Of a DNA stretch of 64,000 nucleotides, positions 63,843 through 64,000 are shown one piece after another. Under the pieces are notes generated by a model. The model searched no databases and was not told the DNA's origin. It was given only the letters and a program-made list of their open reading frames with translations. This DNA is from Candidatus Thermochlorobacteriaceae bacterium (lineage in GTDB: Bacteria; Bacteroidota; Chlorobiia; Chlorobiales; Thermochlorobacteraceae), in the NCBI GenBank assembly GCA_029263855.1, contig JAJUFC010000004.1, positions 1-64,000 of the forward strand, given 5' to 3'. The first letter of the stretch is position 1. Each line of letters starts with the position of its first letter. The position numbers were made by a program, and so were the translations under genes.

Positions 63843-64000
63843 ATGAAGAACCGTAATCTCTTTTTAGGCTCGTTTTTGCTTGCCTTAACTCTTTTTGTGG
63901 CTTTGGATGACTCTCATGCCCAATACTATAAAATCATCAACAAAGCTACGAGCAAGTGCATTGATGTCTCAAACGGAAAGGTAGACAATGGCACGCCAAT
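63843..64000 (+). CDS. Secreted protein with an N-terminal ricin-type lectin domain (3' end outside window)
   Basis: The open frame from ATG 63843 reaches the window edge. The first 27 residues are a signal peptide (NLFLGSFLLALTLFVA ... SHAQ). The next visible residues YYKIINKATSKCIDVSNG match the start of a RicinB-lectin-2 (beta-trefoil) repeat. Such proteins usually bind glycans at the cell surface or carry a linked glycoside hydrolase or protease. The catalytic part, if any, is not visible. It follows the sensor kinase and the twin palindromes. Confidence 0.75.
   Translation, partial: MKNRNLFLGSFLLALTLFVALDDSHAQYYKIINKATSKCIDVSNGKVDNGTP

Noticed and set aside
1-64000. tRNA, rRNA, CRISPR array, insertion sequence or prophage
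   Set aside because: Intergenic regions were read for tRNA T-arm patterns, regularly spaced repeats, transposase frames and terminal inverted repeats. None was found. The only short tandem repeats are the coding ones listed and the fabH stop duplication. A covariance or profile search could still reveal a small RNA.

Overview
The window is a bacterial chromosome segment that is almost wholly coding, with no gap above about 260 bases. The sequence points to the Bacteroidota/Chlorobiota (FCB) group. The gene cut by the left edge ends in a type IX secretion (Por) C-terminal sorting domain (YPNPFNP ... SGVYFYRL). Several well-placed gene starts are preceded by a Bacteroidota-style -7 element, TAnnTTTG, often with a TTG/TTTG 17-21 bases upstream. 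The gene content is that of a Gram-negative. A more exact placement, such as a Chloroherpeton-like or Ignavibacteria-like lineage, is a guess. I saw no rRNA, tRNA, CRISPR array, insertion sequence or prophage.

Layout. 1-11,000: T9SS-cargo tail, nrnA-like phosphoesterase, pepA, two bacterial microcompartment (BMC) shell genes without companion enzymes, a Sua5-type tRNA-modification gene, an ElaA-type acetyltransferase, small secreted proteins, an outer-membrane barrel and acs. 11,000-16,000: a tspO-like / small ORF / rmlB operon, a SMUG2-type uracil-DNA glycosylase with an ATP-grasp protein, and recA. 15,700-23,200: the yceD-rpmF-plsX-fabH-fabD-fabG-acpP-fabF-rnc cluster for fatty acid synthesis. 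23,300-34,900: aroC, moaA, a rodA-hemY operon, era, a bifunctional relA/spoT, fhs and a DUF2887/Rpn-type nuclease gene. 34,900-46,200: a 1904-residue alpha-2-macroglobulin lipoprotein divergent from a GH3 N-acetylglucosaminidase, then a GH57 glucanotransferase, an EAL phosphodiesterase and an F420-dependent-NADP-oxidoreductase-like protein. 46,300-53,000: ppc with two tightly linked genes (a radical-SAM-like protein without cluster cysteines and a second DUF2887 gene), a small membrane protein, thiG and an isoprenylcysteine-methyltransferase-like gene. 53,000-60,700: dsbD, trkH, secreted or membrane hypotheticals, nth, a metallophosphatase and a nusB with a long disordered tail. 60,800-64,000: a periplasmic-propeller sensor kinase, two identical palindromes, and the start of a secreted ricin-type lectin gene cut by the right edge.

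Most genes are housekeeping, in short operons with 4-base or TAATG overlaps. The least ordinary parts are: the orphan BMC shell pair, one with a SAP/Rho-N-like tail; the cysteine-less relative of the futalosine-pathway radical SAM enzymes behind ppc; the two DUF2887 paralogues with separately expanded 12-base repeats; the SMUG2/ATP-grasp pair sharing an inverted-repeat-bearing intergenic region with recA; and the twin palindromes before the lectin gene.
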